The notes under the pieces were generated by a model. It did not search any database. It was not told where the DNA came from and was given only the letters and a program-made list of their open reading frames with translations. A DNA stretch of 64,000 nt. Source: Pandoraea aquatica (GTDB taxonomy: Bacteria; Pseudomonadota; Gammaproteobacteria; Burkholderiales; Burkholderiaceae). Shown piece after piece: positions 1 to 9,064 of the stretch. The stretch covers positions 1 through 64,000 of the forward strand of contig NZ_CABPSN010000012.1 in assembly GCF_902459565.1 (NCBI RefSeq). The letters run 5' to 3'. The translations under genes were made by a program, and so were the position numbers. Position 1 is the stretch's first letter, and every line of letters begins with the position of its first letter.

Positions 1-1844
1 TCCCAGTTTTTGACAATGTCCTGGCCTGTGGCATTGTCGACTCCCAACGATTCGAAGCTTCCACTTCTTGCAGCCTCGGTCCACTGCCTTAGATTCTGCT
101 GGCCAGCTTCGATGGACTCTGATTGTGTCTGAGCCTTAGTCAATGAGCGGGTGGCTTCTCGTGCTTGATTGCCGAACGTCGAGCTTGCCGAAACGGCGTC
201 TAGCGCTCCGTTCATCTTCAGGCTGGCTTGGCCATTTGCTAATTGAGTGGCTTGCGCGATCGATGAGTTTTCGAACATCGGGCGCGTGGCGGAAGGGGCC
301 GGCGCCACGTTATCGGTCGTGTTCTGACTCTTGGGAGCGATCGTGGCAGCAACGCTGGTCATCATTGACGACTGCCCCAACCCAAAGATGATGCTCATCA
401 AGACCGGGAGGCTGGCCATGACGTGCGACCCAACACCGATTTGAAGGCTAAGCTCCTTGTAGGCCGCGAAAGTGCTCGCTTGAGAGATCCACCCTCCTTG
501 TCTGAGTGCCTGCAGGAAGTTCGCGACTTCGATGGTTTGCATCGCATTCACAAGTTCGGCACCAACATTGACCACGAGCAGCGGCCACACCATGATATGG
601 GCAGCCGTTTTCACACACCTTCCGGCCTCGGTGCCGGCGAACATCATCAACATCAGAATGACCGGACCAAGGCCAATGATGAGAGCGATCAGCTGATTTC
701 CGAAGCTGCCCGCGTAGCGCAGCATCGGTACCTCGCTCGCAGCATTTTGCAGGTTGTTACGCTCGATTTCCGCAGCCTGGAGTGCAGTCGCTTGGCACTG
801 ACTCAAATTCTCACCAAACGCCCGAAGGCAGTTCAGATCGGATTGAACCATCTCAGCGAACAAAAGGTTCATGAACTCAGCATTCGCTTGAGCCGCTCCT
901 CCGGAGAAGACGCCGCCAAGTGTGTTCGCGGTCGCGATCGCGTTGTACTGGGATGCAATGGAGTTGAAGCTGTAGTCTGCGTTCGGCAGCTTCTGGTCCA
1001 TCCCGTTGACCGCACCTTGAACCACTCGAGTGAACTCAAGACTGTTGAGCGCATTGGTAATATCGTCAGCCACCTTGTAGGCAGCGTCTGGACATGGCAA
1101 GAAGTCGTAGTCACTCATGCCGACGTCGTTCACCAGACCCGTTGTGTTCAGAGAAGCCTGATAGAGCAGCGCGCCCACTGACGTTGGGTTCACCCCATTA
1201 ATGGCAATCGACTGCGCCGCTTTCGCACCGGTGTTTCCCGTGTTCAGAACCATGTCCTGCACTTTCGCATAGTCGGTGCCTGAGTCAGGTCCGAAGCACG
1301 AAGACAGTACCGTTTTGACCTTCGAGTCGATGCCCGACAGGCGGACCATCGCTGTCCGTGCGCTCAAAAGTGTCTTCAGTGGATTGAGAAAGCCATTGGT
1401 CGTAGCCGAGATGGTCGGATACTCCATGTCCACGGTCTGGAACGCGGTGGCAAATACCTCGTTCAGATCCATTGACAGCTGACTGGCACCTGCAGGGATG
1501 ATCGAGATGGCCAGCGGGACGTTATCCACTTTGGTAACGGCGCCGGTGTTTCTGGACTGAATCTGGACGGTGCCCTGCAACATCGGATTGGTGAGCAGCA
1601 TTGCCAGCACAAGCGGCATAAGTGCGTGCAAAGGCCCGGTCGCGAGCGTCGCGGCCCCCTGGCCGCTAGGGCTCCGGAGGGTCGCGGTCGTGACCGTGGA
1701 CAACAGTCGCCAAATCGCGACGAGGACAGCGAATCCCCAGATCATCGCGTTTTGCTTACAGACCATCGCCACTCCGTTCAGAACGGCACTGAGCGTGGTC
1801 AGGTCTGCGCTGACAGAGTAATAAGTTAGTGTCGGAATGGCCAC
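1..1844 (-). CDS. traG: TraG, mating-pair formation/stabilisation protein (3' end cut by window edge)
   Basis: Inner-membrane protein of F-type conjugation, needed for pilus assembly and mating-pair stabilisation. The frame stays open for about 614 codons from a GTG at 1844 to the window edge. Reading it gives MAIPTLTYYSVSADLTTL at the N terminus, a hydrophobic early stretch, a conserved cysteine region (SSCFGPDS), then a membrane block around GNQLIALIIGLGPVILM and VMASLPVLMSIIFGLG. It becomes hydrophilic and Gln/Ser-rich near the edge, as expected for the start of the periplasmic region. F TraG is about 940 aa, so roughly a third is missing. The GTG lies 18 nt after the traH stop, last in the visible operon. 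The plus-strand frames across this region are antisense shadows. Confidence 0.9.
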   Translation of the reverse strand, partial: MAIPTLTYYSVSADLTTLSAVLNGVAMVCKQNAMIWGFAVLVAIWRLLSTVTTATLRSPSGQGAATLATGPLHALMPLVLAMLLTNPMLQGTVQIQSRNTGAVTKVDNVPLAISIIPAGASQLSMDLNEVFATAFQTVDMEYPTISATTNGFLNPLKTLLSARTAMVRLSGIDSKVKTVLSSCFGPDSGTDYAKVQDMVLNTGNTGAKAAQSIAINGVNPTSVGALLYQASLNTTGLVNDVGMSDYDFLPCPDAAYKVADDITNALNSLEFTRVVQGAVNGMDQKLPNADYSFNSIASQYNAIATANTLGGVFSGGAAQANAEFMNLLFAEMVQSDLNCLRAFGENLSQCQATALQAAEIERNNLQNAASEVPMLRYAGSFGNQLIALIIGLGPVILMLMMFAGTEAGRCVKTAAHIMVWPLLVVNVGAELVNAMQTIEVANFLQALRQGGWISQASTFAAYKELSLQIGVGSHVMASLPVLMSIIFGLGQSSMMTSVAATIAPKSQNTTDNVAPAPSATRPMFENSSIAQATQLANGQASLKMNGALDAVSASSTFGNQAREATRSLTKAQTQSESIEAGQQNLRQWTEAARSGSFESLGVDNATGQDIVKNW

Positions 1845-1862
1845 AATGTCACCGTTGGTAGA

Positions 1863-3344
1863 TTACTTAAGGTTGGATGCGGTGAACTTCGTCCCTTCAT
1901 TCAGCTCAGTGACAATCTTCAACATCGCGTCGCTGCGTTCACAAGCATCGCGCTTGCCAAGGAAGTCCGATCGCAGCTGACGGATGTTGAATTTCTGATC
2001 GTCGGTCAGGTCGTAGCCCGTCGACGTCTGGATGAGGTTTGCACCCTTGTAAAGCGCTTCACCGAGGCGTGAAGCAACGCACTCAACAATGTGCGGTGCA
2101 AGTCGCTGTGCAATGGCCACACGAGTGTTCGGGTTTGCAGTCTTCGCGAGAAGTGCGGACAGAGGGACGCCTGCCTGGCGCATGAACTGAACTTGCTGCA
2201 CCGTGAGTTTTGACGCGTCACCGCTGTTCGCCAGTCCGACAATGGATGTGGCAAGGATAGTGTTCGCCGGGTCAGGCGTTCCGAATAGCATCGTGTTGAC
2301 CCAGCCCTTCACGCCCGGATAGTTGAAGGGGATGACTTGCATTTGCGTACAAATCTGGTTGTCAACACCGCCGAATACGCTTCCGCCCGGATTGACGCAC
2401 TGATACAGATTGAGCGGCAGGTCCGGTCGCAGCGACCCGGTACCGCCGCCCTCGATCAGGTCATTAAGAGACACGAGTGCAGGCCCAGAGCAGGCAACTT
2501 TGCCGAGGCTGTTGTTCGCCGGGTTGCTCGTGGTATTCCCCTGACCACTCTGATTCAGGCTGTTGCACGGAACCGCGTCGATGTTGTAACCAAGCAGCGC
2601 GTACAGCAGTTTGTTGTTGAGGCTGTTCGGGTTTGCTGGATCATCTGTACTGCCGTCAGTATTTCCGAGGCCCGCGAGCCCCATGATTGCGGTTCCACCG
2701 GAGGCCACAGCCATTTTGATTAGGGCGTTGCCGCTTTTTGGGTTGTTGGCCGACTGCTGTTTTAGGTACGAGTTTGCCTGCGAGAGATAGCTTGTTAGGC
2801 CACCAAACACATCGGTGACCATATTCGAACTCGTTGCGCCAGTGTTGCCGTCCCCGTTCACAGCATTCGAAAGCGCCTTCTCTGCGGGGTCGATCAGCAG
2901 GTGCGCCATCTGGCAGGAGTTTTTCGCCAGATTGTTCATGTTCTGCAGCAACGTCTGAAACTCAGTGATGAGTGCGTCCAACGAAGGTGAGATTGCCTTG
3001 ATTGCTGCTTTGAAAGCGAGGCCGGCTGCATTGGCTGCGACTTGGCGAAAAATCTGAATCAGCTGCTGGCTGTTGATGAAGCTGAACGACCCACCGAAAA
3101 GGTCGATGCCACCACATCCCGCGTCAATACGAGGGGGGTCAAAGGTCACCAGGTTGACCGGTTGTATCGGCGTGCGCATCGCGAAGCCCCCCATAAAGAC
3201 GCCGGTGCGATCCTTGGTGGACAGCGTGCCTGGAGCGGTCGTATTGCTCATCACCATCGAGCCAAGGTCGGCGAAAATGCCAGCTGATGCGAGCCCTGGT
3301 GCGAGCGCAATGAAGGTAGCGGCCACAATTCTTTTTATACGCAT
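1863..3344 (-). CDS. traH: TraH, conjugative pilus assembly protein
   Basis: Periplasmic/outer-membrane-associated assembly factor of F-type systems that works with TraF, TraU, TraW and TrbC. It has 493 aa (F TraH about 458). A clear Sec signal peptide (MRIKRIVAATFIALAPGLASA) is followed by the family features GGCGGID-like (DAGCGGIDLFGGSFSF) and QQLIQIFRQVAANAAGLAFK near residues 60-110. A C-terminal domain contains ECVASRLGEALYKGA. The ATG at 3344 is preceded by TAGGAG that overlaps the traF stop, so translation is probably coupled. An Asn/Gly-rich middle segment accounts for the extra length. Confidence 0.95.
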   Translation of the reverse strand: MRIKRIVAATFIALAPGLASAGIFADLGSMVMSNTTAPGTLSTKDRTGVFMGGFAMRTPIQPVNLVTFDPPRIDAGCGGIDLFGGSFSFINSQQLIQIFRQVAANAAGLAFKAAIKAISPSLDALITEFQTLLQNMNNLAKNSCQMAHLLIDPAEKALSNAVNGDGNTGATSSNMVTDVFGGLTSYLSQANSYLKQQSANNPKSGNALIKMAVASGGTAIMGLAGLGNTDGSTDDPANPNSLNNKLLYALLGYNIDAVPCNSLNQSGQGNTTSNPANNSLGKVACSGPALVSLNDLIEGGGTGSLRPDLPLNLYQCVNPGGSVFGGVDNQICTQMQVIPFNYPGVKGWVNTMLFGTPDPANTILATSIVGLANSGDASKLTVQQVQFMRQAGVPLSALLAKTANPNTRVAIAQRLAPHIVECVASRLGEALYKGANLIQTSTGYDLTDDQKFNIRQLRSDFLGKRDACERSDAMLKIVTELNEGTKFTASNLK

Positions 3345-3353
3345 GATCGACTC

Positions 3354-4343
3354 CTAGTATTGCTTTAGCAGGTAGGGCTGAAGTACTTCTCTGAACGTTC
3401 CCGGCTCGTTGGGGTCCAGTTTCAATCCCTTGAGGTCAGTGTTGGTGGCGACGCCACGGTCCCAGACATCCAGGTCACGCATCACATCGGCACTAAGTAG
3501 CTTTGTGTCGTGGCCAGCGAAGGCAATCAACTTCGTCAATTCGTCTTCTGCGTAGAAGCCTTGGGAGACCACAAGGTATTGATTGGGATCCGAGTGTCCC
3601 GTGTACGCTTGGGGGCGCGGCACATACACGATCGAGGGCGTCAGCTTGAGCCCCAGCTTGTGGAAAAGCCCGTTATCGGGCAGGAGCTTCCCTTTGAATC
3701 CGTTCGGCTTGGCGCCGTCGAGCGAAATCACGACGTGCTCGAGTCCATACGCCGCCTTCAGCCGCTCGAGGACGGGGATTTCCATCGCGCAGAATCGACA
3801 GGTGCCATCCACAAAAACAACAAGTCCGCCCGTTTTAGCCATCTCTTGAACCGCTTTTTGCTGCGCTTGATAGTTTGCGTTGCGCACGGCAAGTGCCCCA
3901 GTTGATGCGTATGGCACACGATTGTTTTCATCGAGCACAGGATCTTTGCGAAGCACCCTTGTGACTGCTTCGCTGAAGCGCTGCGCTTTATCCATTACGA
4001 TCCGTTTCGCGTACATATAGGCGGAAACGTTCTCGTCCGTCGGATTGTCAATTGCCCGTTCTTCCAGCATCGGGTATGCCTTGCGCAGGAACTCAACGTT
4101 CACTGATTGCTTGCCGTCGGCCTTCGGCGCGCTCTCGGTCTTGGGAGCAGTTGGTGCCGGCGCGGGTGCTTTTTCATCAGCAGCATCCGGCTGGCCAGGC
4201 ACTACATAGGGCTGATAGTTGACGAAGGCATTGCCGTAATCGTCGCCACGAGAGGTGTATTGCTGCCCTACGGCACCGAAAGAAACAGTTGCCGCAACGA
4301 GCGCAAGCAGCGCGGTCATGAGGAGGTTATGGGTAGCCGGCAT
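3354..4343 (-). CDS. traF: TraF, thioredoxin-fold pilus assembly protein with CxxC
   Basis: Periplasmic F-type assembly protein of 329 aa. It has a signal peptide (about residues 1-28), a Pro/Ala/Lys-rich linker, and a C-terminal thioredoxin-like domain with DGTCRFCAMEIPVLERL followed by TPSIVYVPRP, the cis-Pro region. In F itself TraF lacks the CxxC pair; here CRFC is intact, so a redox role alongside the DsbC encoded upstream is reasonable (inference). F TraF is about 250 aa and the extra length is mainly the N-terminal linker. It is followed by traH with only the ribosome site between. Confidence 0.92.
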   Translation of the reverse strand: MPATHNLLMTALLALVAATVSFGAVGQQYTSRGDDYGNAFVNYQPYVVPGQPDAADEKAPAPAPTAPKTESAPKADGKQSVNVEFLRKAYPMLEERAIDNPTDENVSAYMYAKRIVMDKAQRFSEAVTRVLRKDPVLDENNRVPYASTGALAVRNANYQAQQKAVQEMAKTGGLVVFVDGTCRFCAMEIPVLERLKAAYGLEHVVISLDGAKPNGFKGKLLPDNGLFHKLGLKLTPSIVYVPRPQAYTGHSDPNQYLVVSQGFYAEDELTKLIAFAGHDTKLLSADVMRDLDVWDRGVATNTDLKGLKLDPNEPGTFREVLQPYLLKQY

Positions 4344-4355
4344 AGGTCCGTAGGA

Positions 4356-4886
4356 TCAAAACAGTTTGTAGGCGAAGCCAACGACGCTGCCGGCGTCGAG
4401 GAAGCCCCAATAGCGCGAGTCGTTCGACATCGGGTGTACACCGATAAGGAAATACTTGCCGTCCGGGATGATCTCGTCGCGCTCGAATTCCTTCGCTTCT
4501 CGGTGATACGCCTTTGCGAGCGGAAACCCACGCACGACGGTCTTGCCGTTGATTCGCACCTCTTCGCCTCGAATCGTTATCCGGTCACCCGGTACGCCGG
4601 CAACCTGCTTCAAAATGAACTTCTCTTTGAAGCCAGATAACGAGCCACTAGGCGACCAGAACAGCAAGTCACCGTCCTTGACCTTTGTCGGCGCGTGATG
4701 GACAAGAAGCGCCAGATGAAGGTCGGGGAGGCATCGTTCTTCTTGAGGATCAAATCCGAAGGAGACAATTGGCTTCCCCCAAAAGCAGGCAACGAGAAGC
4801 AGCATGGCGGCGAGAAACGTGAAAAATCTGCGTCGTTCGCTGGGCGTTCGTGGCGCGGCTTGCGTGTCACTCAGTGCGTTGTTCAC
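4356..4886 (-). CDS. S26-family signal peptidase of the conjugation operon, Cys in place of Ser
   Basis: Membrane-anchored S26 peptidase (TrhF/TraF-RP4 type), thought to process a conjugation protein such as the pilin. One transmembrane helix (FTFLAAMLLLVACFWG) precedes the catalytic domain. The general-base box is FILKQVAGVPGDRITI, and a late box reads PMSNDSRYWGFLDAGSVVG. Where a Ser nucleophile is expected the protein has EERCLPD, that is Cys. I chose GTG 4886 (176 aa) because GAAGGGG lies 7 nt upstream; the frame can be extended to 5006, but that part overlaps trbI heavily. It overlaps the trbI stop by 20 nt. Confidence 0.85.
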   Translation of the reverse strand: MNNALSDTQAAPRTPSERRRFFTFLAAMLLLVACFWGKPIVSFGFDPQEERCLPDLHLALLVHHAPTKVKDGDLLFWSPSGSLSGFKEKFILKQVAGVPGDRITIRGEEVRINGKTVVRGFPLAKAYHREAKEFERDEIIPDGKYFLIGVHPMSNDSRYWGFLDAGSVVGFAYKLF

Positions 4887-5289
4887 GTGCGACCCCTTCG
4901 TGTGCTCCGGGAGCCGGAGCGAGTGTGGCAGCGGGCTGTTGCTGTAGATTGACTGCAGCACGGAGTTCGTTCGTGATGTCGACCGCATTTGCGGGAATCG
5001 CCGCAATCGTCATATCACCGTCGTCATTCCGGCTTGCGTCGATTACCACATACCCAAGCTCCTGATACCTGCGGAGAACCGCCCTGATTGGTGCTGCGAT
5101 CTCGGTCTTCATCTGCTGCTCGGTACGGTTGGGCCGATCCAATGCCGCCTCCAAGAGCACCGCCCCTTTTTCTGCAAAGGCGATGTTCCTTGCGGGCGAT
5201 GCAGTTTGGTGTCCAAGAACATATGCAATCAGGCAAAGAAGCACTGCGAGCGGGTAGGTGATACCGCCGGTGTTAATGGGATTTTTCAC
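4867..5289 (-). CDS. trbI: TrbI-like inner-membrane conjugation protein
   Basis: Single-pass membrane protein of 140 aa (F TrbI 128), affecting pilus outgrowth/retraction in F. A hydrophobic anchor (LAVLLCLIAYVLGHQ) is followed by a periplasmic region with the family pattern: FAEKGAVLLEAAL, then RAVLRRYQELGYVVIDAS and ANAVDITNELRAAV. The C-terminal tail is Gln/Pro/Ala-rich. It sits immediately after traC (start inside the traC 3' end), exactly where F places trbI. The assignment rests on pattern and position, not on a search. Confidence 0.8.
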   Translation of the reverse strand: MKNPINTGGITYPLAVLLCLIAYVLGHQTASPARNIAFAEKGAVLLEAALDRPNRTEQQMKTEIAAPIRAVLRRYQELGYVVIDASRNDDGDMTIAAIPANAVDITNELRAAVNLQQQPAATLAPAPGAHEGVAREQRTE

Positions 5290-7924
5290 TTAACAACTCC
5301 TTCAGCTCGTTGATGACTTCCTTGCGCGACATGCCCTCTCTACCGGTGAAGACCTGAATGAACTCTTGCATCCATCGGGCACGGCGATCGCGGGTGTCTC
5401 CCATCACTTGCGCCACAGCGTCAAGAACGTTCATGCCCTGCTCCATCAGTTCGAAGACAGCATCTTTGGCGTCGCCCTCGGAGCTAAAGAGTGCGCCCGT
5501 AAACTTGTCAACGTAGAGGCGACATACTTCATACGTCTCTTCGCCCATAATGAGCATCTCGCTCCAAAGCCCCTTTTTCGATTCGACGCTTCGGAGCAAT
5601 CGATTAAAGTAGGGGTCATTGGCGAACGCTGTCATGACTTTTTGTTCGACAACTGCATCGATTTCCTCGGACTCTTGCGCCATGATCACCTTCCAAGCCG
5701 ACTGACGAAGAATGACCGAGCCAGCGGGGAACTCGGAGAGTTTCAGAAGTGACTGGATGATCATCCAAACGGCGACCTTCTCCTTGCGGCCTTTCAGATA
5801 GAGGCCTTCCATAGCTGCCGCTGCCGATTCGACTTTGATAAGGTCAAGCGATTCGTCTACCCAAATCCGCTTTTGCCCTGGCAGCGTCTTGATCCGAGTC
5901 ATCAACACATTGATGCAGCAGAAGAGCACGCACCGCTTGAGGTGATCGTCGTCACCGAGTCCAGCCAATTCGAAAACGGTGAATTGCTTCCGAGGGTCGA
6001 TGGTGCTGGGCCCGGTAAAATACGGACCGCGAGTTGGCGATTGGATGAAGGCACGCAGCCGCGGAATCAGATTGTTTGCCGCGGTAGCCACCTGGGTAAC
6101 CATCTTGTCTTCGCGCGTTTGCTCAACGATGTTCACCAGGCAGTCAATGACGTCGGAAATTTCCGCCCTGTTGCTTCTTTTCCCCCATGCAGCTTTGACC
6201 GCTTCATTGGTGGCGATGCGAGCCCCCGGATCCTGGGGCTCGTTGTCATAGGCCATCATGACGAGCAAGGCCGTGATCGTTTCCTGCTGTTCATCAAACT
6301 CGTCGTCAGAGAGCCCCGTGAACGGTTGAAGGGACGGGCGGAACCCGGACCTGCCACCGAACTCGTTGAATTCGCCACCGACGGACGCGCAGAACTTCTT
6401 CGAGCTTCGACCGTTATCGAAGAGCATCACCGTTCTGCCCGCCGCCAGATCGCACAGAATCTGGTACTGGAGGTTGAACGACTTGCCGGCACCTGATTTC
6501 GCGGCCATCACGCCGCAGTAATTTGAGTTGCTGATGAACGGGTCAAAATAAAGTGCGCTGCCGCGCCGTGTCATGTAGGCGGCGCCCGCGTTAGTAAACG
6601 TCCTGTTTGCGTTCCCGAGGTAGTCCCCATATACCGGGAGCAGGCATCCCACTTCAGAAGCGGTAGTAATGGCTTCGCCGGCGATCTTGTTCGCAACCCC
6701 AGAAGAGAAGTTCAGCGGCAGCGCTTGTGCCCATCGGACAAGTCCCGTGCCGGTTACTTGGCGGGAGTCGAAGCCGAGCTTATCGAGCGTTCCTTTGACG
6801 GTGGCTGCTGCGCGGACAACTTCCTCACGGGCTCTGCCGAAGAGGAATACATTGGTGGATACGTGGACGAACTTGTTTCCGTCCTCTCCGGCTTGCTTCT
6901 TCAGCGCCAGGAGATCCTTCAGTTTTGCGGCGGGGTCTTCCACGCCCAACTTGATAGGGATGTTCTGTACGACTGAGCGAGACTTGATCGCGGACTCGAC
7001 TCGATCCCATTCCTTACGCTGGTTCGCCACGCGCACTGTCGTGGTTAGGATGTACGGCGTATCGAGACGTTGCCCGCCGCCTTCTCGCGTCGGTCCTTTG
7101 TTAAATGGGGCTCCGCTCACGAGATTCATGATCCCGTGGAACGGTTGTTCCGGATAGGACTTCACCGTGACGGCTGTGCAATGGGTGTCGTCATTGAACA
7201 CGCCGTATCGGGTGTCAATAAAGCTGAAGGTCTCGTCTGGCCCAAAGATCTGATATTTCAACTCCATCAGTGGATCCAGCGCGGCGTCGACGTTCGGTTC
7301 ATAGATGCGAGAGAACCAGCGATATACGCCTACAAGCTCGCGAGCGCTCAGGCGTTTGACGTCTTGAAAGCCGACGTCCCTGATGTTTGCCAGAAACTCG
7401 TTCTGGAGGTGTTCGCTTTCCTCGAGCGTGTTGTCGTCCACCTTCCTGTTCGGGATCGCCAAGGAAATGATCACCGTGCGGCAATTCAGGATCGGCATGT
7501 CGCTTAGGGAGCCGGTGACTAGCGCGTCCGTGAACAGCTTCTTTTGCCGACCGATGAGGTGTTGGACGACTTCACCACCCTGCTCTTTACCTTGAGCGAA
7601 TGTTTCGGGGGCCTCGTGATCCGGCTGCACGATGAGACTCACTTGAATTACAGAGTCATCGGGGACCGACTTGAACGCATTCTGAATAACCGTGCTGAAT
7701 TCGCCTCCCCCACCCGACAACGGGCTCATGCGATAGACAGCGCCCACGTACGCCTTTTCCGAATCAGCTTTGCTGACGACCAGGTTTGAGTCGTTGGTGT
7801 ACGTTTCCAGGTTGATAACGTCGCTGATAGGGCACTTAAACTGCTGCCCTTTAACCATTTTTGCGATGAGGTTCACGGTGGCTGTCTCAGGAAATGTGTT
7901 GCGCGATGTGCCCTGACGGGACAT
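5273..7924 (-). CDS. traC: TraC, VirB4-like ATPase of the F-type channel
   Basis: Cytoplasmic/inner-membrane ATPase that powers pilus assembly. It has 883 aa, matching the F family (about 875). Walker A is AAKSGAGKSFNL near residue 470; Walker B lies in KRIWVDESLDLI near 690. Downstream motifs include WMIIQSLLKLSEFP and ILRQSAWKVIMAQ. The N-terminal half carries the TraC_F region (PFNKGPTREGGGQR). The start is ATG 7924. It ends 17 nt inside trbI. Reverse-strand frames over it are shadows. Confidence 0.97.
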   Translation of the reverse strand: MSRQGTSRNTFPETATVNLIAKMVKGQQFKCPISDVINLETYTNDSNLVVSKADSEKAYVGAVYRMSPLSGGGGEFSTVIQNAFKSVPDDSVIQVSLIVQPDHEAPETFAQGKEQGGEVVQHLIGRQKKLFTDALVTGSLSDMPILNCRTVIISLAIPNRKVDDNTLEESEHLQNEFLANIRDVGFQDVKRLSARELVGVYRWFSRIYEPNVDAALDPLMELKYQIFGPDETFSFIDTRYGVFNDDTHCTAVTVKSYPEQPFHGIMNLVSGAPFNKGPTREGGGQRLDTPYILTTTVRVANQRKEWDRVESAIKSRSVVQNIPIKLGVEDPAAKLKDLLALKKQAGEDGNKFVHVSTNVFLFGRAREEVVRAAATVKGTLDKLGFDSRQVTGTGLVRWAQALPLNFSSGVANKIAGEAITTASEVGCLLPVYGDYLGNANRTFTNAGAAYMTRRGSALYFDPFISNSNYCGVMAAKSGAGKSFNLQYQILCDLAAGRTVMLFDNGRSSKKFCASVGGEFNEFGGRSGFRPSLQPFTGLSDDEFDEQQETITALLVMMAYDNEPQDPGARIATNEAVKAAWGKRSNRAEISDVIDCLVNIVEQTREDKMVTQVATAANNLIPRLRAFIQSPTRGPYFTGPSTIDPRKQFTVFELAGLGDDDHLKRCVLFCCINVLMTRIKTLPGQKRIWVDESLDLIKVESAAAAMEGLYLKGRKEKVAVWMIIQSLLKLSEFPAGSVILRQSAWKVIMAQESEEIDAVVEQKVMTAFANDPYFNRLLRSVESKKGLWSEMLIMGEETYEVCRLYVDKFTGALFSSEGDAKDAVFELMEQGMNVLDAVAQVMGDTRDRRARWMQEFIQVFTGREGMSRKEVINELKELLSEKSH

Positions 7925-7967
7925 CGCGCTTCAACGCTTTCGTATGCGTGTTTCGGTGACTGGCGAG

Positions 7968-8354
7968 TTACTGGGGAGTAACGATCGTCGTCACAGCGTG
8001 TGCTTCAATCGGTGTGCCTGTGGCGGTAGCGACGGTCTGGACGAGGGACGGCCCGATCAGGCCAACAACCAGAATCCCCAAAAGCACGGAAATGTTGCGA
8101 TAGCCACCGCCGTGCGCGAGTTGCCACAGGGTTACGACCAGAGCAATCATGATCAGCGCCATGATGAAAGTGCTGCCCAATACGGTCTTACAGGTGTCCA
8201 CAAACGCGTCCCACGCACTGCCAGCCAGTGCGGTGCCGCCATTCATGGCACCGACAGCGATAAGCATTGCGCCAACGGTAAGGACAAGTGCTGCGACCGG
8301 AACGAACGAGCGCTCGGAAGTTTGCAGGGTGGGTTGAGTAGCTTCGATTTTCAT
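7968..8354 (-). CDS. traA: TraA-like conjugative pilin precursor (candidate)
   Basis: Small protein of 128 aa with the architecture of an F-type propilin: a long leader ending at a Sec-like site (GGTALA|GSAWDAF) and a mature part with two hydrophobic helices (STFIMALIMIALVVTLWQL and ISVLLGILVVGLIGPSLV) separated by a short polar loop (AHGGGYRN). Leader and helix layout match F TraA (121 aa precursor, about 70 aa mature), although a C-terminal tail of about 15 residues follows. The slot between traV and traC is where SXT/R391-type operons place traA. Sequence identity to known pilins is too low for me to assert by eye. Confidence 0.72.
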   Translation of the reverse strand: MKIEATQPTLQTSERSFVPVAALVLTVGAMLIAVGAMNGGTALAGSAWDAFVDTCKTVLGSTFIMALIMIALVVTLWQLAHGGGYRNISVLLGILVVGLIGPSLVQTVATATGTPIEAHAVTTIVTPQ

Positions 8355-8368
8355 GGTTTCCTCTTTGT

Positions 8369-9064
8369 TTACTGCGGCATAGAAGTCGGCGATACACTGC
8401 CTCGGGGATGTTCATCAACCGGCGTTTGCGCGCCAGGTTGGATGAAATTGGTTTGCTGTGTCGGTTCAACCGACGGCTCAGTGCTCGGACGGACGTTGCT
8501 GGACACCTTCGTTTCAGTGGCACGATGCGGGTATAGCCCGCGTTGCATGCCGGTCGGGTCGCCGCCATTGAAACCGGCCCAGCGAGTCGGGATGATTTCT
8601 TTGTAGACAACCGTGTCCGCCGTCAAAACGTCATTTGCGTCCACGAATTGCTTGATCCAAGTCCGTTGGATGACCGGACCCTCGCGCACAGGAGCACCGT
8701 CCTGCGGTGGCGGTTGAAGTGGGCCGAGGTGGGGAAGCCCGCTCGACCCTGTCATCAGGACATTGCCCGACCCGGATTTCAACGGTGATTCGGCACCATT
8801 TGTCACGGGCGCAATCTCGGTTGCCTTGTCGTAAGCGCTGAATTCCATCTCCTTGTCGAAGCGTGTATCCGGTAGCTCGGCGTTTGTCGACGCTTCGACC
8901 GCTCGGAAGCTCCGGCAATAAACGCTGCTGGGGTCTTGTTTTCTGTTGCAGTCGTAAGTGTTTGTGCCGATCGGATTGAACGCGCTTGAGCATGCCGCGA
9001 GGACCGTGGTTGATGCGCAGACGATCAGCAAGGCAATTTGTCGGAGTGGTCCTTTGTGGTTCAT
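8369..9064 (-). CDS. traV: TraV, outer-membrane lipoprotein of the core complex
   Basis: VirB7-like lipoprotein that anchors TraK/TraB to the outer membrane. The signal peptide ends in a lipobox (STTVLAAC), followed by the TraV cysteine pair region TNTYDCNRKQDPSSVYCRSF. The rest is Pro/Gly/Gln-rich and low complexity, as is usual. It has 231 aa (F TraV 171). Its ATG overlaps the traB stop (ATGA), so translation is coupled, and it is followed by the pilin candidate after a short gap. Confidence 0.9.
   Translation of the reverse strand: MNHKGPLRQIALLIVCASTTVLAACSSAFNPIGTNTYDCNRKQDPSSVYCRSFRAVEASTNAELPDTRFDKEMEFSAYDKATEIAPVTNGAESPLKSGSGNVLMTGSSGLPHLGPLQPPPQDGAPVREGPVIQRTWIKQFVDANDVLTADTVVYKEIIPTRWAGFNGGDPTGMQRGLYPHRATETKVSSNVRPSTEPSVEPTQQTNFIQPGAQTPVDEHPRGSVSPTSMPQ

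Noticed and set aside
423-1181. 252-codon plus-strand frame
   Set aside because: Lies antisense to traG, which is open and recognisable across the whole stretch; composition is that of a complement frame.
5873-6496. 207-codon plus-strand frame
   Set aside because: Antisense to traC.
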